A stretch of 56,025 bases of DNA from Hyphomicrobiales bacterium (GCA_016792865.1 JAEUMJ010000062.1:1-56025); one strand, 5' to 3'; numbered from the stretch's first letter, positions 7,647-16,611 are shown. Made by a program: numbers and translations. Notes: generated by a model not told the origin, from the letters alone.

Positions 7647-9110
7647 ATGGCAGCCATTGCGGACCGCGCGCGGGAACTTGCGCTTCTCCTCACCTCCTGG
7701 CCCTCGGTCACCGGCACGGCAGATGAGGCGCAGTTTCCCCATCGCCTCCACGGTTATCTCCGGCACTTCGACACGGCCTGGGTTTCACCCATTGCCGGTG
7801 ATCCTTTCGGGCGCAGCACCTTCTTCGCGCTGAAACGCGGCAGGAGCCGTCGCACCGTCGTGCTCACCGGACATTTCGATACCGTGACCACGAGCGATTA
7901 CGGCAACCTGCAATCGCTGGCGCTGGATGCGCTCAGGCTTGGGCCCGCCCTTGTCCCGGAGTTGCGCAGGAGTGGCGAAAATCCCCAGGCGCTGGCCGAT
8001 CTGGAAAGCGGGGATTTCATTCCGGGCCGCGGTTTGCTCGACATGAAGGCCGGATTGGCCGCAGGTCTTGCCGCAATGGAAGCCCACGCGGGCGAGGCCA
8101 CGCTTCTTTTCCTTGCGGTGCCGGATGAGGAGGAACGCTCGGCAGGTGCGCGGGCGGCCATCCCGCAACTGAAGCAGGCGGCGGCGGACCATGGGCTGGA
8201 CATCGCGCTGGTGATCAATCTCGATTCCATTTCCGATCAGGGCGACGGCTCCCGGGGGCGTATCGTCACCTACGGGTCCATCGGCAAGCAGTTGCTGTGT
8301 GCCCATGTGGAGGGAAAGCCCGCCCATGCCGGCTATCCGCAGGACGGCGTCAATGCTGCTTACGTGATGGCAGAGCTGGTGCGCGCCATCGAGCTGTCAC
8401 CGCGGCTTTCCGAGGAAACAGGCGATGAGAAGGCGGCACCTCCGGCCACGCTCTACGCCAAGGACGGCAAGCAGGGATACAACGTGACGACGCCGTCATC
8501 GGCCTTTGCCTACTGGAATACCATGCAGCACCGGCAGGGCGGGGCGGAGGTCCTGGCCATTGCGAAGGAACTCGCCGCACAGGCGGTGGCGGCGGCATCG
8601 GAGCGCACCGGACACGCCATTGCGCTTTACACGGCGGATGCCTTCCCGCGTCCGCGACTTGACTCCGATCATGCGCTGGCGCTCCCGGACCAGTCGCTTC
8701 TCGCCTTCCGTCAGATGGTGAAGGAGAATGACATCAAGGGCCCGGCGGTGATCCTCGGCTTCGCCTCGATCCCCTATCCGGCCGTGATGTTGCGGGAGGG
8801 GCCGCTGCGGAACGCCATCTCGCAGGCGGTCCGCGCCCATGGGCTGGCCGAGGTCAACTATTTCGCTGGCATCTCCGACATGAGTTTCTTCGGCGAGGCG
8901 GCGGGCGATCTCGACACCGTTGCCGCCAACACGCCCATCTGGGGGCAGGGCTTCACCATGCCGGAGGCGGGCGGCTTCCCCTGCGTCAACATCGGTCCCT
9001 GGGGACGCGACTATCACACGCGGCTTGAGCGGCTTCATGCAGCCTATGCCTTCGACACCCTGCCCCGTGTCCTGCTGTCAGTGATTGAAGCGGTGATGAA
9101 ACTTGGCTAG
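7647..9110 (+). CDS. M20 peptidase, RocB-like
   Basis: The 487-residue protein is an M20 metallopeptidase with metal-ligand motifs TGHFDTV (about residue 74), RGLLDMKAGLA (about 131) and VPDEEERSAGA (about 156). Its length and the inserted stretch between the first two motifs fit the arginine-utilisation protein RocB of Bacillus better than a standard deacetylase. RocB has no settled reaction. The gene follows the carbamoylase gene by seven bases, and the surrounding polyamine and arginine genes agree with a role in releasing an amino acid or amine from an amide. Confidence 0.82.
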   Translation: MAAIADRARELALLLTSWPSVTGTADEAQFPHRLHGYLRHFDTAWVSPIAGDPFGRSTFFALKRGRSRRTVVLTGHFDTVTTSDYGNLQSLALDALRLGPALVPELRRSGENPQALADLESGDFIPGRGLLDMKAGLAAGLAAMEAHAGEATLLFLAVPDEEERSAGARAAIPQLKQAAADHGLDIALVINLDSISDQGDGSRGRIVTYGSIGKQLLCAHVEGKPAHAGYPQDGVNAAYVMAELVRAIELSPRLSEETGDEKAAPPATLYAKDGKQGYNVTTPSSAFAYWNTMQHRQGGAEVLAIAKELAAQAVAAASERTGHAIALYTADAFPRPRLDSDHALALPDQSLLAFRQMVKENDIKGPAVILGFASIPYPAVMLREGPLRNAISQAVRAHGLAEVNYFAGISDMSFFGEAAGDLDTVAANTPIWGQGFTMPEAGGFPCVNIGPWGRDYHTRLERLHAAYAFDTLPRVLLSVIEAVMKLG

Positions 9111-9139
9111 AGGCCCGGTGTCATCACTGGAGAACCGAC

Positions 9140-9586
9140 ATGGCATTGAAGCGAATTGAACCCGGCAAGCGCATGAGCGCTGCCGTCATCCACAACGGCA
9201 TGGTCTATCTCGCCGGTTTCGTGGCCGAGAAGGCGGCGGGCAAGTCCGTCGCCGAGCAGACCGCCGACATCCTCGCCCAGATCGACGAGACGCTCAAGCA
9301 GGCAGGCACCGACAAGACCAACATCGTCAAGGCCAACATCTGGCTCACCGACATCGGCACCTGGGCTGAGATGAACACGGAATGGGACAAGTGGGTTGTG
9401 CCCGGCCAGACTCCCGCCCGCGCAACGGTGGAATCGAAGCTCGCGGCTCCCGGCCTCGACGTTGAAATCATGGTGGAAGCCGCCATCGTCGCCAAGGCCC
9501 GCAAGGCCGCCAAGGCTGCGCGCCCCGCAAAGAAGTCGGCAAGGAAGCCGGCACGGAAGCCGGCCAAGAAAGCCCGCCGCAAGTAA
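9140..9586 (+). CDS. RidA family protein with a lysine/alanine-rich tail
   Basis: Residues 1-113 form a YjgF/RidA domain: NGMVYLAGFVAEKA, QTADILAQIDETLKQAG, and ARATVES, in which the Arg contacts the carboxylate of imine substrates. RidA enzymes hydrolyse reactive enamines and imines released by PLP and flavin enzymes, which suits the neighbouring oxidases. Residues about 114-148 are an added tail of Lys, Arg, Ala and Pro with repeated KPARKPAKK-like units, resembling histone H1-type tails; ordinary RidA proteins end near residue 128 without it. The gene has a good upstream AGAACCGAC spacer after a 29-base gap and ends at an intrinsic terminator. Confidence 0.85.
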   Translation: MALKRIEPGKRMSAAVIHNGMVYLAGFVAEKAAGKSVAEQTADILAQIDETLKQAGTDKTNIVKANIWLTDIGTWAEMNTEWDKWVVPGQTPARATVESKLAAPGLDVEIMVEAAIVAKARKAAKAARPAKKSARKPARKPAKKARRK

Positions 9587-9609
9587 ACGGCACAGCGAGA
9601 CACATTGGG

Positions 9610-9638
9610 AAAGGCCCGGTTCTTCGCCGGGCCTTTTT
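9610..9638 (+). terminator. Intrinsic terminator after the RidA gene
   Basis: GGCCCGG (9613-9619) pairs with CCGGGCC (9627-9633) around a 7-base loop and is followed by five Ts. It closes the M20-M20-ridA operon before the opposing oxidase gene. Confidence 0.88.
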
Positions 9639-9686
9639 GCGTCTTCCGGTCAAGCGGCGACCCGTGACCCTGCCCCGCCGCGCCTC

Positions 9687-11024
9687 CTAGTGGCGGTCCT
9701 GCCACCCGAACCACACATAGGCGCCCTTGAGATAAAGCGGGCGGAAGGCGGGAAGGGGAAAGCGCGCAAGGCGGCGCGTGACCACACCGGGCATGGCGGC
9801 CCTGGCCCCCTCATCCAGCATCATGCGGGCGACGGCCCGGCCACTCCACGACCCCATGGCAACGCCGTTGCCGTGATAGGCAAGCGCGGTCCACACGGTT
9901 TTCCTGTCGTCGAGAGCGCCCACATACGGCACGCGGTCATGGGCCAGGCAAACGAAGCCCCGCCAGTAGTGGGTGATCTCGGCATGTTTCCACGCCGGGA
10001 ACATGCGGTGGAAGGTCTCGGTCATGAAGGCGCGGTAGGCCGGCGCGGCGGCAGCGGACGAGTCGGTTCCGCCCCGTCCGCCGAAGAGAAAGCGCCCGCC
10101 CGGCAGCAGGCGGAAGTAATGCAACAGGTTGCGGCTGTCATAGGCCAGTGTCTCGGTGGTCCAGCCCTGCGCCTTCAATTCGTCCTGGCTCAGGGGCCGT
10201 GTCACGATGATGCTGGAGAGGGCAGGGATGATGCGCCCCGCATGGCGGGTGGATACATCTTCCGGCGTATAGCCGTTGGTGCAGACGATGACGCGCCTGG
10301 CCGCAAGGGTTCCTCCGGCAGTGACGAGGCGGTGGCCGCCGACGCTTTCCTCCCAGCGCAGGAGCCGCGAGCGGGGGTGAAGCCCGGCGCCGGCCGCGTG
10401 GGCGGCACGGGCGAGGCCGCGCACATAGTTCAGGGGATGGACGCCGAAACCCACAGGCCCCAGCAACCCGCCGTGGAACTCCGGCCCTGCCAGCCCGCGC
10501 TCCACAAGCTCGCCGCGCGAGAGCACCTCGTTCTCTTCGCCGAAGGTCTCGCGGTAGAAGCGCTGGTCGTCGCGGAACTCGTCCATCCGGTTGGGCAGGT
10601 GGGCGAGCGTGACCTCGCCTGAAACGGTTTTCCAGATGTCGATGCCGTGGCGCTCGGCGTTCTCGGCCACCAGGGCCACGCTGTCCTTCATGGCGTTGTA
10701 GAATGCAATTGTCGCTTCCAGGCCATAGCGGCTGATCATGGTGCCGTAGGAAAGCTTGTGCGAGCCGATGCAGGCAAAGCCGCCGTTTCGCCCGGAGGCG
10801 CCCCAGCCGATGTGGCCCGCTTCCAGAAGTCGCACATCGACGCCCCGCCCGGCCAGTTCCAGTGCCGCGGAAAGTCCGGTGAAGCCACCGCCGATCACTG
10901 CCACGTCGCAACTGGCATCACCGGCAAGGGGAGAAAGCGAAAGGCCCAGGGGATCGGCGGAAGCCTCCCAGTAACTCTCGACCGGGGTTTCGAAATGAAG
11001 GGCGTCGGGATGAACAAGCTGCAT
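9687..11024 (-). CDS. FAD-dependent amine oxidoreductase, PuuB-like (DAO family)
   Basis: The 445-residue flavoprotein has the N-terminal dinucleotide site DVAVIGGGFTGLSAALELA followed by a Glu (LLEAGHIGWGASGRNGG), typical of the D-amino-acid-oxidase fold and of gamma-glutamylputrescine oxidases. The C-terminal flavin segment is ALAYHGNGVAMGSWSGRAVA. It would oxidise a primary or secondary amine to an imine, giving an aldehyde and ammonia. ATG 11024 starts the conserved sequence; the frame continues upstream without homology. It is divergent from the acetylpolyamine amidohydrolase gene across 102 bases, supporting a polyamine substrate. No glutamyl-putrescine synthetase is in the window, so PuuB function is not certain. 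Confidence 0.82.
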   Translation of the reverse strand: MQLVHPDALHFETPVESYWEASADPLGLSLSPLAGDASCDVAVIGGGFTGLSAALELAGRGVDVRLLEAGHIGWGASGRNGGFACIGSHKLSYGTMISRYGLEATIAFYNAMKDSVALVAENAERHGIDIWKTVSGEVTLAHLPNRMDEFRDDQRFYRETFGEENEVLSRGELVERGLAGPEFHGGLLGPVGFGVHPLNYVRGLARAAHAAGAGLHPRSRLLRWEESVGGHRLVTAGGTLAARRVIVCTNGYTPEDVSTRHAGRIIPALSSIIVTRPLSQDELKAQGWTTETLAYDSRNLLHYFRLLPGGRFLFGGRGGTDSSAAAAPAYRAFMTETFHRMFPAWKHAEITHYWRGFVCLAHDRVPYVGALDDRKTVWTALAYHGNGVAMGSWSGRAVARMMLDEGARAAMPGVVTRRLARFPLPAFRPLYLKGAYVWFGWQDRH

Positions 11025-11126
11025 GACCGGCTTTTGCCATGGCGGCGCCGTGGTTCCAAGTGCTTGAAGCCGCTGGAATTGATCTGTCCCGGTGAGTTGT
11101 GACAGTCTGGCGGAAAGGAGAGCTTC

Positions 11127-12155
11127 ATGCGCATCGTTTTTTCCGAGGACCACCGCAAGCATTTCGCCCAGGGCGAGGTCTATGGCGGCGAGCTGGTGAC
11201 GCCCTTCGAGCGACCCTCGCGCATGGAATACATCCTGCGGGAACTGAAGCGCCGCAAGATGACCGACATCGTGCCGCCCGCAAGACTCGACATGAAGGCG
11301 GTGAAGCGCGTGCATGATGCGGGCTTCCTCGATTTCCTCCGCACCGCCTGGGATGAGTGGCAGAAGGCCGGATATCGCGGCGAGATCCTGCCCACCGCCA
11401 TTCCCAACCGCTCCCTGCAACAGCGCATTCCCCGCTGGATCGACGGCAAGGTGGGCTATTACATCCATTCCGTTGAGACGGCGATCACCGCCGGAACCTG
11501 GGAGGCCGCCTGTGCCTCTGCGGCGGTGGCGCTCACGGCGCAGCGGCTCGTGGCAGGTGGCGCAGGTGCCGCCTTCGCGCTCTGCCGCCCGCCCGGCCAT
11601 CATGCCCATGACGATCTCTATGGCGGCTACTGCTTCCTCAACAATGCGGCCATCGCGGCGCAGGCCTTCCGCGATCAGGGCGCGGCGCGTGTCGCCATCC
11701 TCGACGTGGACTTCCATCACGGCAACGGCACGCAGGACATTTTCTACGACCGTGCCGATGTGCTGTTCTGTTCGCTGCACGGCAACCCGGAGGATTGCTA
11801 TCCGCACTTCCTCGGCTACAAGGACGAGACCGGAAAGGGAAAGGGCGAAGGCTTCAACGTCAACTATCCCATGGGGCCGGGAACGGGCTTCGACACCTGG
11901 GGTTCCGCCCTCCGCAAGGCCCTCGCCCGGATCAAGGCCTACAAGCCCGATGCACTTGTGGTGTCGCTCGGTGTCGATGCCTTCAAGGATGATCCGATCA
12001 GCTTCTTCAAGCTGACGAGCGCGGATTTCACCCGCGCCGGCGAGGCCATTGCCAGGCTCCGTCTGCCGACACTTTTCGTGATGGAAGGGGGCTATGCCAT
12101 CGAGGCCATCGGCGTGAACACGGTCAATGTGCTGGAAGGCTTCGAGAATGCGTGA
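11127..12155 (+). CDS. Histone-deacetylase-fold acetylpolyamine amidohydrolase
   Basis: The 342-residue enzyme has the class II deacetylase core: the charge-relay pair in RPPGHHAHDD (His158, His159), GGYCFLNNAAIAA, Zn ligands in LDVDFHHGNGTQD (Asp195, His197), an Asp in LGVDAFKDDP and the transition-state Tyr in MEGGY. The N-terminal motif MRIVFSEDHRKHF with a long loop is characteristic of bacterial acetylpolyamine amidohydrolases, which remove acetyl groups from acetylputrescine, acetylcadaverine and acetylated spermidine. GGAAAGGAGAG precedes the ATG. It overlaps the downstream amine dehydrogenase by eight bases, indicating coupled expression, so the deacetylated product may be handed to that enzyme. 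Confidence 0.88.
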   Translation: MRIVFSEDHRKHFAQGEVYGGELVTPFERPSRMEYILRELKRRKMTDIVPPARLDMKAVKRVHDAGFLDFLRTAWDEWQKAGYRGEILPTAIPNRSLQQRIPRWIDGKVGYYIHSVETAITAGTWEAACASAAVALTAQRLVAGGAGAAFALCRPPGHHAHDDLYGGYCFLNNAAIAAQAFRDQGAARVAILDVDFHHGNGTQDIFYDRADVLFCSLHGNPEDCYPHFLGYKDETGKGKGEGFNVNYPMGPGTGFDTWGSALRKALARIKAYKPDALVVSLGVDAFKDDPISFFKLTSADFTRAGEAIARLRLPTLFVMEGGYAIEAIGVNTVNVLEGFENA

Positions 12156-14217
12156 CCCGCGCTATGACATCCTGTTCGAGCCGGTGAGGCTGGGGCCGCT
12201 CACCGCGAAGAACCGCTTCTACCAGGTGCCGCACTGCAATGGCGGCGGCTATCGCGATCCCTCGGCGGTTGCGGAAATGCGCCGGGTGAAATCGGAAGGC
12301 GGCTGGGGCGTGATCTTCACCGAACAGGTGGAAATCCATCACACCTCCGAAATCACGCCTTTCATCGAGTTGCGACTGTGGGAAGAGAAGGACATGCCTT
12401 CCTTCGTGAAGATGGCCGATGCCATTCACGAACATGGTGCGCTGGCGGGCGTCGAGCTTGCCTATCCGGGGGTGAACGGCCCCAATCTCTACAGCCGCGA
12501 AGTGCCCATGGCACCCATGAACATGCCGATCCTCACCTTCACCAGTGATCCGGTGCAGGCCCGCGCCATGGACAGGCAGGACATCCGCAACCTGCGGGAC
12601 TGGCACAGGCAATCGTTCCGCCGCGCCAAGCGGGCGGGCTTCGACATCCTTTGCCTCTATGGCGCCCACGGCTTCGGGGTAATCCAGCATTTCCTCTCGC
12701 CGCGCATCAATCAGCGCAACGATGAGTATGGCGGGTCGCTGAAGAACCGGGCGCGATTGCTGGCCGAGCTTGTCTCGGACGCCCGCGATGTGGCGGGTGA
12801 CACCTGCGCCATTGCGGTCCGGCTGTCGCTCGATGAAATGGCAGGCCCGGACGGCTTCACCAACGCGGAACTGCGCGAGCTTGTGGCCATGCATTCCGAA
12901 CTGCCGGACATCTGGGACTTTGCCCACGGTACATGGGAAGCCTGCTCCGGCACCTCGCGCTTCAAGGAGGAGGCGGCCCAGGAAGACCTGATCCGGGGAC
13001 TGAAGCAACTCACGCCAAGGCCCGTTGTGGGCGTGGGCCGCTTCACCAGCGCCGACCAGATGGTGCGGCAGGTGAAACAGGGGCTGCTCGATTTCATCGG
13101 CGCGGCGCGGCCCTCGATTGCCGATCCCTTCCTGCCGAAGAAGATCGATGCAGGCCGCAGCGAGGACATCCGGGAATGCATCGGCTGCAACATCTGCGTC
13201 ACCGGCGACATGACCATGGGCCTGTCGCGCTGCACGCAGAATTCCTCCTTCATGGAGGAATGGCGCAAGGGCTGGCACCCGGAACGCATGCGGAAGACCG
13301 CGCCGGAGAAGAAGGTGCTGGTTGTCGGTTCCGGCCCGGCCGGGCTTTCGGCGGCGCATCGCCTGGGGCTGCGCGGCTATGAGGTGGCGCTTGCGGAAGC
13401 GCGGCGCGAGGTGGGCGGCCGCGTGACCCTGGAATCCGCCTTGCCCGGCCTGTCCGCCTGGGCACGGGTACGTGACTACCGCATGGGCCAGATCGGCAAG
13501 ATGACGAACGTGGAAGTCTATCGTGAATCGCAGCTCTCGCCGGAAGATGTGCTGGCCTTCGGCGCGCAACATGTTTGCGTGGCCACTGGATCCTTGTGGC
13601 GGCGCGATGCCGTGGCCCGCTTCCACCTGAAGCCCGTGCCGATGGCGGAAGGCGTGCGCGTGCTGACACCCGATGACATCATGGCGGGGGTCACGATTGC
13701 GGGGCATGTCCTGATCTATGACGATGACCACTATTACATGGGCGGCGTCATGGCCGAGGCCCTGCTCAGGATGGGCTGCACGGTGACGCTTGCCACGCCA
13801 TCGGTGAAGGTGTCGGAATGGGCCACGAACACGCTGGAGCAGGGTTTCATCCAGAAGCGGTTGCTGGAAAGCGGCGTGGATATCCGGGTTTCTCGGGCGC
13901 TCATGTCGGCGGCGAGGGGTGAGGCCGTGATCGGCTGCACCTATACGGGCCGGGAGGAGCGTGTCGCCTGCGATGCGGTGATGATGGTCACGGCGCGGGT
14001 GCCCGTCGATGGCTTGCTGCATGACTTGCGGCACCTTGAGGCCGCCTGGGCCGACCACGGCATTGAAAGCGTGAAGGCGATCGGCGATGCGGAAGCCCCG
14101 TCATCCGCCATTGCATGGTCAACCTATGCCGGGCATCGTTATGCCGAGGAACTTGATGAGCCGGAGCGTGGCGATGAATTGCCCTTCCGGCGCGAGATTG
14201 CGGAGATACTGACATGA
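12148..14217 (+). CDS. Amine dehydrogenase of the trimethylamine/histamine dehydrogenase family
   Basis: The 689-residue protein has an FMN TIM barrel (1-340), a [4Fe-4S] motif C344-x2-C347-x2-C350-x11-C362 and a C-terminal nucleotide-binding region (VLVVGSGPAGLSAAHRLG, about 389-406). Cys30 in FYQVPHCNG occupies the position of the Cys that carries covalent 6-S-cysteinyl FMN in trimethylamine dehydrogenase. The methylamine-binding aromatics of that enzyme are not kept: residue 60 is Gln instead of Tyr and residue 354 is Asp at the site of Trp355. That pattern matches histamine dehydrogenase, as I recall it. Overlaps with both neighbours (8 and 4 bases) tie it to acetylpolyamine deacetylation and AguB. 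Electrons would go to an electron-transfer flavoprotein, not seen here. Confidence 0.85.
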   Translation: MRDPRYDILFEPVRLGPLTAKNRFYQVPHCNGGGYRDPSAVAEMRRVKSEGGWGVIFTEQVEIHHTSEITPFIELRLWEEKDMPSFVKMADAIHEHGALAGVELAYPGVNGPNLYSREVPMAPMNMPILTFTSDPVQARAMDRQDIRNLRDWHRQSFRRAKRAGFDILCLYGAHGFGVIQHFLSPRINQRNDEYGGSLKNRARLLAELVSDARDVAGDTCAIAVRLSLDEMAGPDGFTNAELRELVAMHSELPDIWDFAHGTWEACSGTSRFKEEAAQEDLIRGLKQLTPRPVVGVGRFTSADQMVRQVKQGLLDFIGAARPSIADPFLPKKIDAGRSEDIRECIGCNICVTGDMTMGLSRCTQNSSFMEEWRKGWHPERMRKTAPEKKVLVVGSGPAGLSAAHRLGLRGYEVALAEARREVGGRVTLESALPGLSAWARVRDYRMGQIGKMTNVEVYRESQLSPEDVLAFGAQHVCVATGSLWRRDAVARFHLKPVPMAEGVRVLTPDDIMAGVTIAGHVLIYDDDHYYMGGVMAEALLRMGCTVTLATPSVKVSEWATNTLEQGFIQKRLLESGVDIRVSRALMSAARGEAVIGCTYTGREERVACDAVMMVTARVPVDGLLHDLRHLEAAWADHGIESVKAIGDAEAPSSAIAWSTYAGHRYAEELDEPERGDELPFRREIAEILT

Positions 14218-15104
14218 GAAACGTCACCGTCGCCATCACCCAGATGGCGTCCCGCCAGGATTGGGCGAAGAACTGCGATGCGGCAGAGGCACTGGTGCGT
14301 GAGGCAGCGAAAGGTGGGGCCGGGCTCATCCTGCTTCAGGAGCTTTTTGATGGCGACTATTTCTGCATCGAGCAACATGCGCGGTTTCTCGCCGGTGCCG
14401 AGGAGCTGTCCCGCCACCGCACGGTCAAGCGCTTTGCCGCGCTGGCGAAGGAGCTTGGCGTCGTGCTTCCGGTCAGCGTCTTCGAGCGCGCCAACACCGC
14501 ACACTACAACACCACGGTCATTGTCGATGCCGATGGCCGCGAGCTTGGGTTCTATCGCAAGACCCATATTCCGGATGGCCGCGGTTATCAGGAGAAGTTC
14601 TATTTCTCTCCGGGCGATACCGGCTTCAAGGTGTGGGAGACGGCGGCGGGCAGGATCGGCCTTGCCATCTGCTGGGACCAGTGGTTCCCGGAAACCGCCC
14701 GCGCCATGGCCTTGATGGGGGCGGAAATCCTGCTCTATCCGACGGCGATCGGCTCCGAGCCGCCGAACCCCGGCTATGATTCCTCCAGCCACTGGCAGAA
14801 CGTGATGCGCGGCCACGCCGCCGCCAACATCATGCCGCTCATGGCGTCCAACCGCGTCGGCAGGGAAGTGGCGCCCGATGGCCGACACGACATCTTCTAT
14901 GGCCGCTCCTTCATCGCCGACCACCAGGGCGAGAAGGTGCAGGAGATGGACCGCAGCGAAGAAGGCGTGCGCCTGCACAGCTTCGACCTCGATGCGGTGC
15001 AGGAGTTGCGCCGGAGCTGGGGCCTGTTCCGGGATCGCAGGCCGGAGATGTATGGCGCGCTGATGACCCTGGACGGTCGCACCCGCAGTGCGGCGGCAAG
15101 CTGA
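14214..15104 (+). CDS. aguB: N-carbamoylputrescine amidase
   Basis: The 296-residue nitrilase-superfamily enzyme has the full triad: Glu43 (LQELFDGDYF), Lys116 (FYRKTHIPDG) and Cys153 (AICWDQWFPE). The flanking sequence HIPDGRGYQEKFYFSPGD and the substrate-site segment GSEPPNPGYDSSSHWQ are those of plant and bacterial N-carbamoylputrescine amidases, which give putrescine, CO2 and ammonia. Its ATG overlaps the stop of the amine dehydrogenase by four bases. Agmatine deiminase (AguA), which normally supplies the substrate, is not in the window, so either it lies elsewhere or carbamoylputrescine comes from another source. The gene ends three bases before the opposing amidase gene. Confidence 0.9.
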   Translation: MRNVTVAITQMASRQDWAKNCDAAEALVREAAKGGAGLILLQELFDGDYFCIEQHARFLAGAEELSRHRTVKRFAALAKELGVVLPVSVFERANTAHYNTTVIVDADGRELGFYRKTHIPDGRGYQEKFYFSPGDTGFKVWETAAGRIGLAICWDQWFPETARAMALMGAEILLYPTAIGSEPPNPGYDSSSHWQNVMRGHAAANIMPLMASNRVGREVAPDGRHDIFYGRSFIADHQGEKVQEMDRSEEGVRLHSFDLDAVQELRRSWGLFRDRRPEMYGALMTLDGRTRSAAAS

Positions 15105-15107
15105 GGC

Positions 15108-16547
15108 TCAAAGCCTGGGGCGCTTCTTCCTGTCGCCGTACCAGCCGCCCACGGCCTTTTCGTAGGCAAGGCCGATGGCGAAGACGCGGGCGTCATCCCA
15201 GGTGCGGCCCACGATCTGGATGCCGGTCGGCACGCCGCTCTTGGCGAAGCCGGAGGGCAGCGACAGCACCGGGCAATTGTGCAGCATGTTGAACTGATGC
15301 GTCATCACCCAGCCGTATTCCGGATCGGCCGTCCTGCCGTTCACGGTGAAGGTCGTGTCCCAGGGGTCATGATCGGCCTTCACGCCCGGCACGTTGTTGG
15401 TGGGGCAGATCAGCGCGTCGAATGTCGCCAGCACCGGCCCCAGCGACTGGTACATGCTGTGGGCCCGCTCCCACGGCTTGTGGACATCATCGAGGGTGGA
15501 ATTGCGGTTCACCGCTTCGGCCATCCTGATGGAATAGTCGCTCATCAGGTGGGCATGGGTCCTGGCATGCCAAGCCGTCTGCCTGCCGAAGTGCATCATG
15601 TTGTACCAATGCAGGCAGTCGCTGTCGGTCTCCGGGGTCCAGCCCAGATCGACCTCCTCCACCACCGCGCCGAGGTCGCGCAGGTGATCGACGGCCAGCA
15701 GCGTGTTGCGGCGCACGTCCGCGTCGAGGTTCACGTAGCCGAAATCGAGGGAGAACGCGATCTTCATGCCCTTGATTGCCCCCGCCTTGCCGGGCAGCTT
15801 CACCCTGGCGCGGATGGAATCATGATCGAGCGGGTGCGGGCCGGCAGTGACCGACTGCATCAGGGCAGCGTCGGCAAGGCTGCGCGTCATGGGGCCGCAA
15901 TGGTTGAAGCGGTCGAAGCTGGCCGGAGGCCCATCGGGGTTGCGGCCATGGGGCGGCTTGAAGCCGACCACGCCGCAACAGCCGGCGGGAATGCGGATCG
16001 AGCCTCCGATGTCGGTTCCGGTGGCCAGCGTGGTGAGGCCCGCCGCAAGCGCAGCCCCCGATCCCCCCGAAGACCCGCCCGGCCCCCATTCGGGTGCCCA
16101 GGGGTTCCGGGTAATGCCCCAGGCGCGGGAATGGGTGCTGCCCGTCAGGCAGAATTCCGGCGTGGTGGTGCGGGCAAAAATGATGGCGCCGGCCTTTTCC
16201 AGCCTCTCGATCATCGGGTCGGAGTGCTCGTCCGGCGGCGCGTCCATGAAGATCAGCGAGCCGTGGGTGGTGCGCTTGCCCTTGACGCGCTGCGCATCCT
16301 TCACGGCGAGGGGGACTCCTTCCAGGGCCCTCACCCGGCCACCTCTCCTGGCATAGGCCGCATCGGCGGCCAGCGACTTTTCCATCGCCTCGTCCCAATA
16401 CTGGTCGGCAAGGCAGTTGATGACGGGATTGACCCTGGCCGCCCTTCGCTTCAGGGCAGAGAGCAGGGTGGACGGCTTCAGGCTCCGCTTGCGGAAAAGG
16501 GCGATGGCCTCGCTGGCTGAAAGGTAGCAGAGATCGTCATCGGTCAT
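15108..16547 (-). CDS. Amidase, signature family
   Basis: The 479-residue enzyme has the Ser-cisSer-Lys machinery of the amidase signature family: Lys in GVPLAVKDAQRVKG, the Gly/Ser-rich GPGGSSGGSGAALAAG and the nucleophile region TGTDIGGSIRIPAG. It resembles GatA in layout, but the gatB and gatC partners are absent and the neighbours are catabolic, so a small-amide hydrolase is more likely than glutamyl-tRNA amidotransferase. It is transcribed against aguB and divergently from the DHRS6-like dehydrogenase, with only 64 bases between the latter two starts. The substrate is unknown. Confidence 0.87.
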   Translation of the reverse strand: MTDDDLCYLSASEAIALFRKRSLKPSTLLSALKRRAARVNPVINCLADQYWDEAMEKSLAADAAYARRGGRVRALEGVPLAVKDAQRVKGKRTTHGSLIFMDAPPDEHSDPMIERLEKAGAIIFARTTTPEFCLTGSTHSRAWGITRNPWAPEWGPGGSSGGSGAALAAGLTTLATGTDIGGSIRIPAGCCGVVGFKPPHGRNPDGPPASFDRFNHCGPMTRSLADAALMQSVTAGPHPLDHDSIRARVKLPGKAGAIKGMKIAFSLDFGYVNLDADVRRNTLLAVDHLRDLGAVVEEVDLGWTPETDSDCLHWYNMMHFGRQTAWHARTHAHLMSDYSIRMAEAVNRNSTLDDVHKPWERAHSMYQSLGPVLATFDALICPTNNVPGVKADHDPWDTTFTVNGRTADPEYGWVMTHQFNMLHNCPVLSLPSGFAKSGVPTGIQIVGRTWDDARVFAIGLAYEKAVGGWYGDRKKRPRL

Positions 16548-16611
16548 GGTGAGTGGACAGGCTTCGCTTTTATTGGCTAGAGAACATCAACACTTCAAGG
16601 GAACAAAGTCC

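Noticed and set aside
5130-7766. Minus-strand open frame of 878 codons
   Set aside because: It lies antisense to the aldo/keto reductase and the M20 gene and has a His/Arg/Gly-rich composition typical of the reverse strand of GC-rich genes; the plus-strand proteins have clear catalytic motifs.
12124-14058. Minus-strand open frame of 644 codons
   Set aside because: It is the antisense shadow of the amine dehydrogenase, whose cofactor motifs are unambiguous.
15108-16547. GatA subunit of glutamyl-tRNA amidotransferase
   Set aside because: The sequence is in the amidase signature family, but gatB and gatC are absent and the neighbourhood is catabolic.
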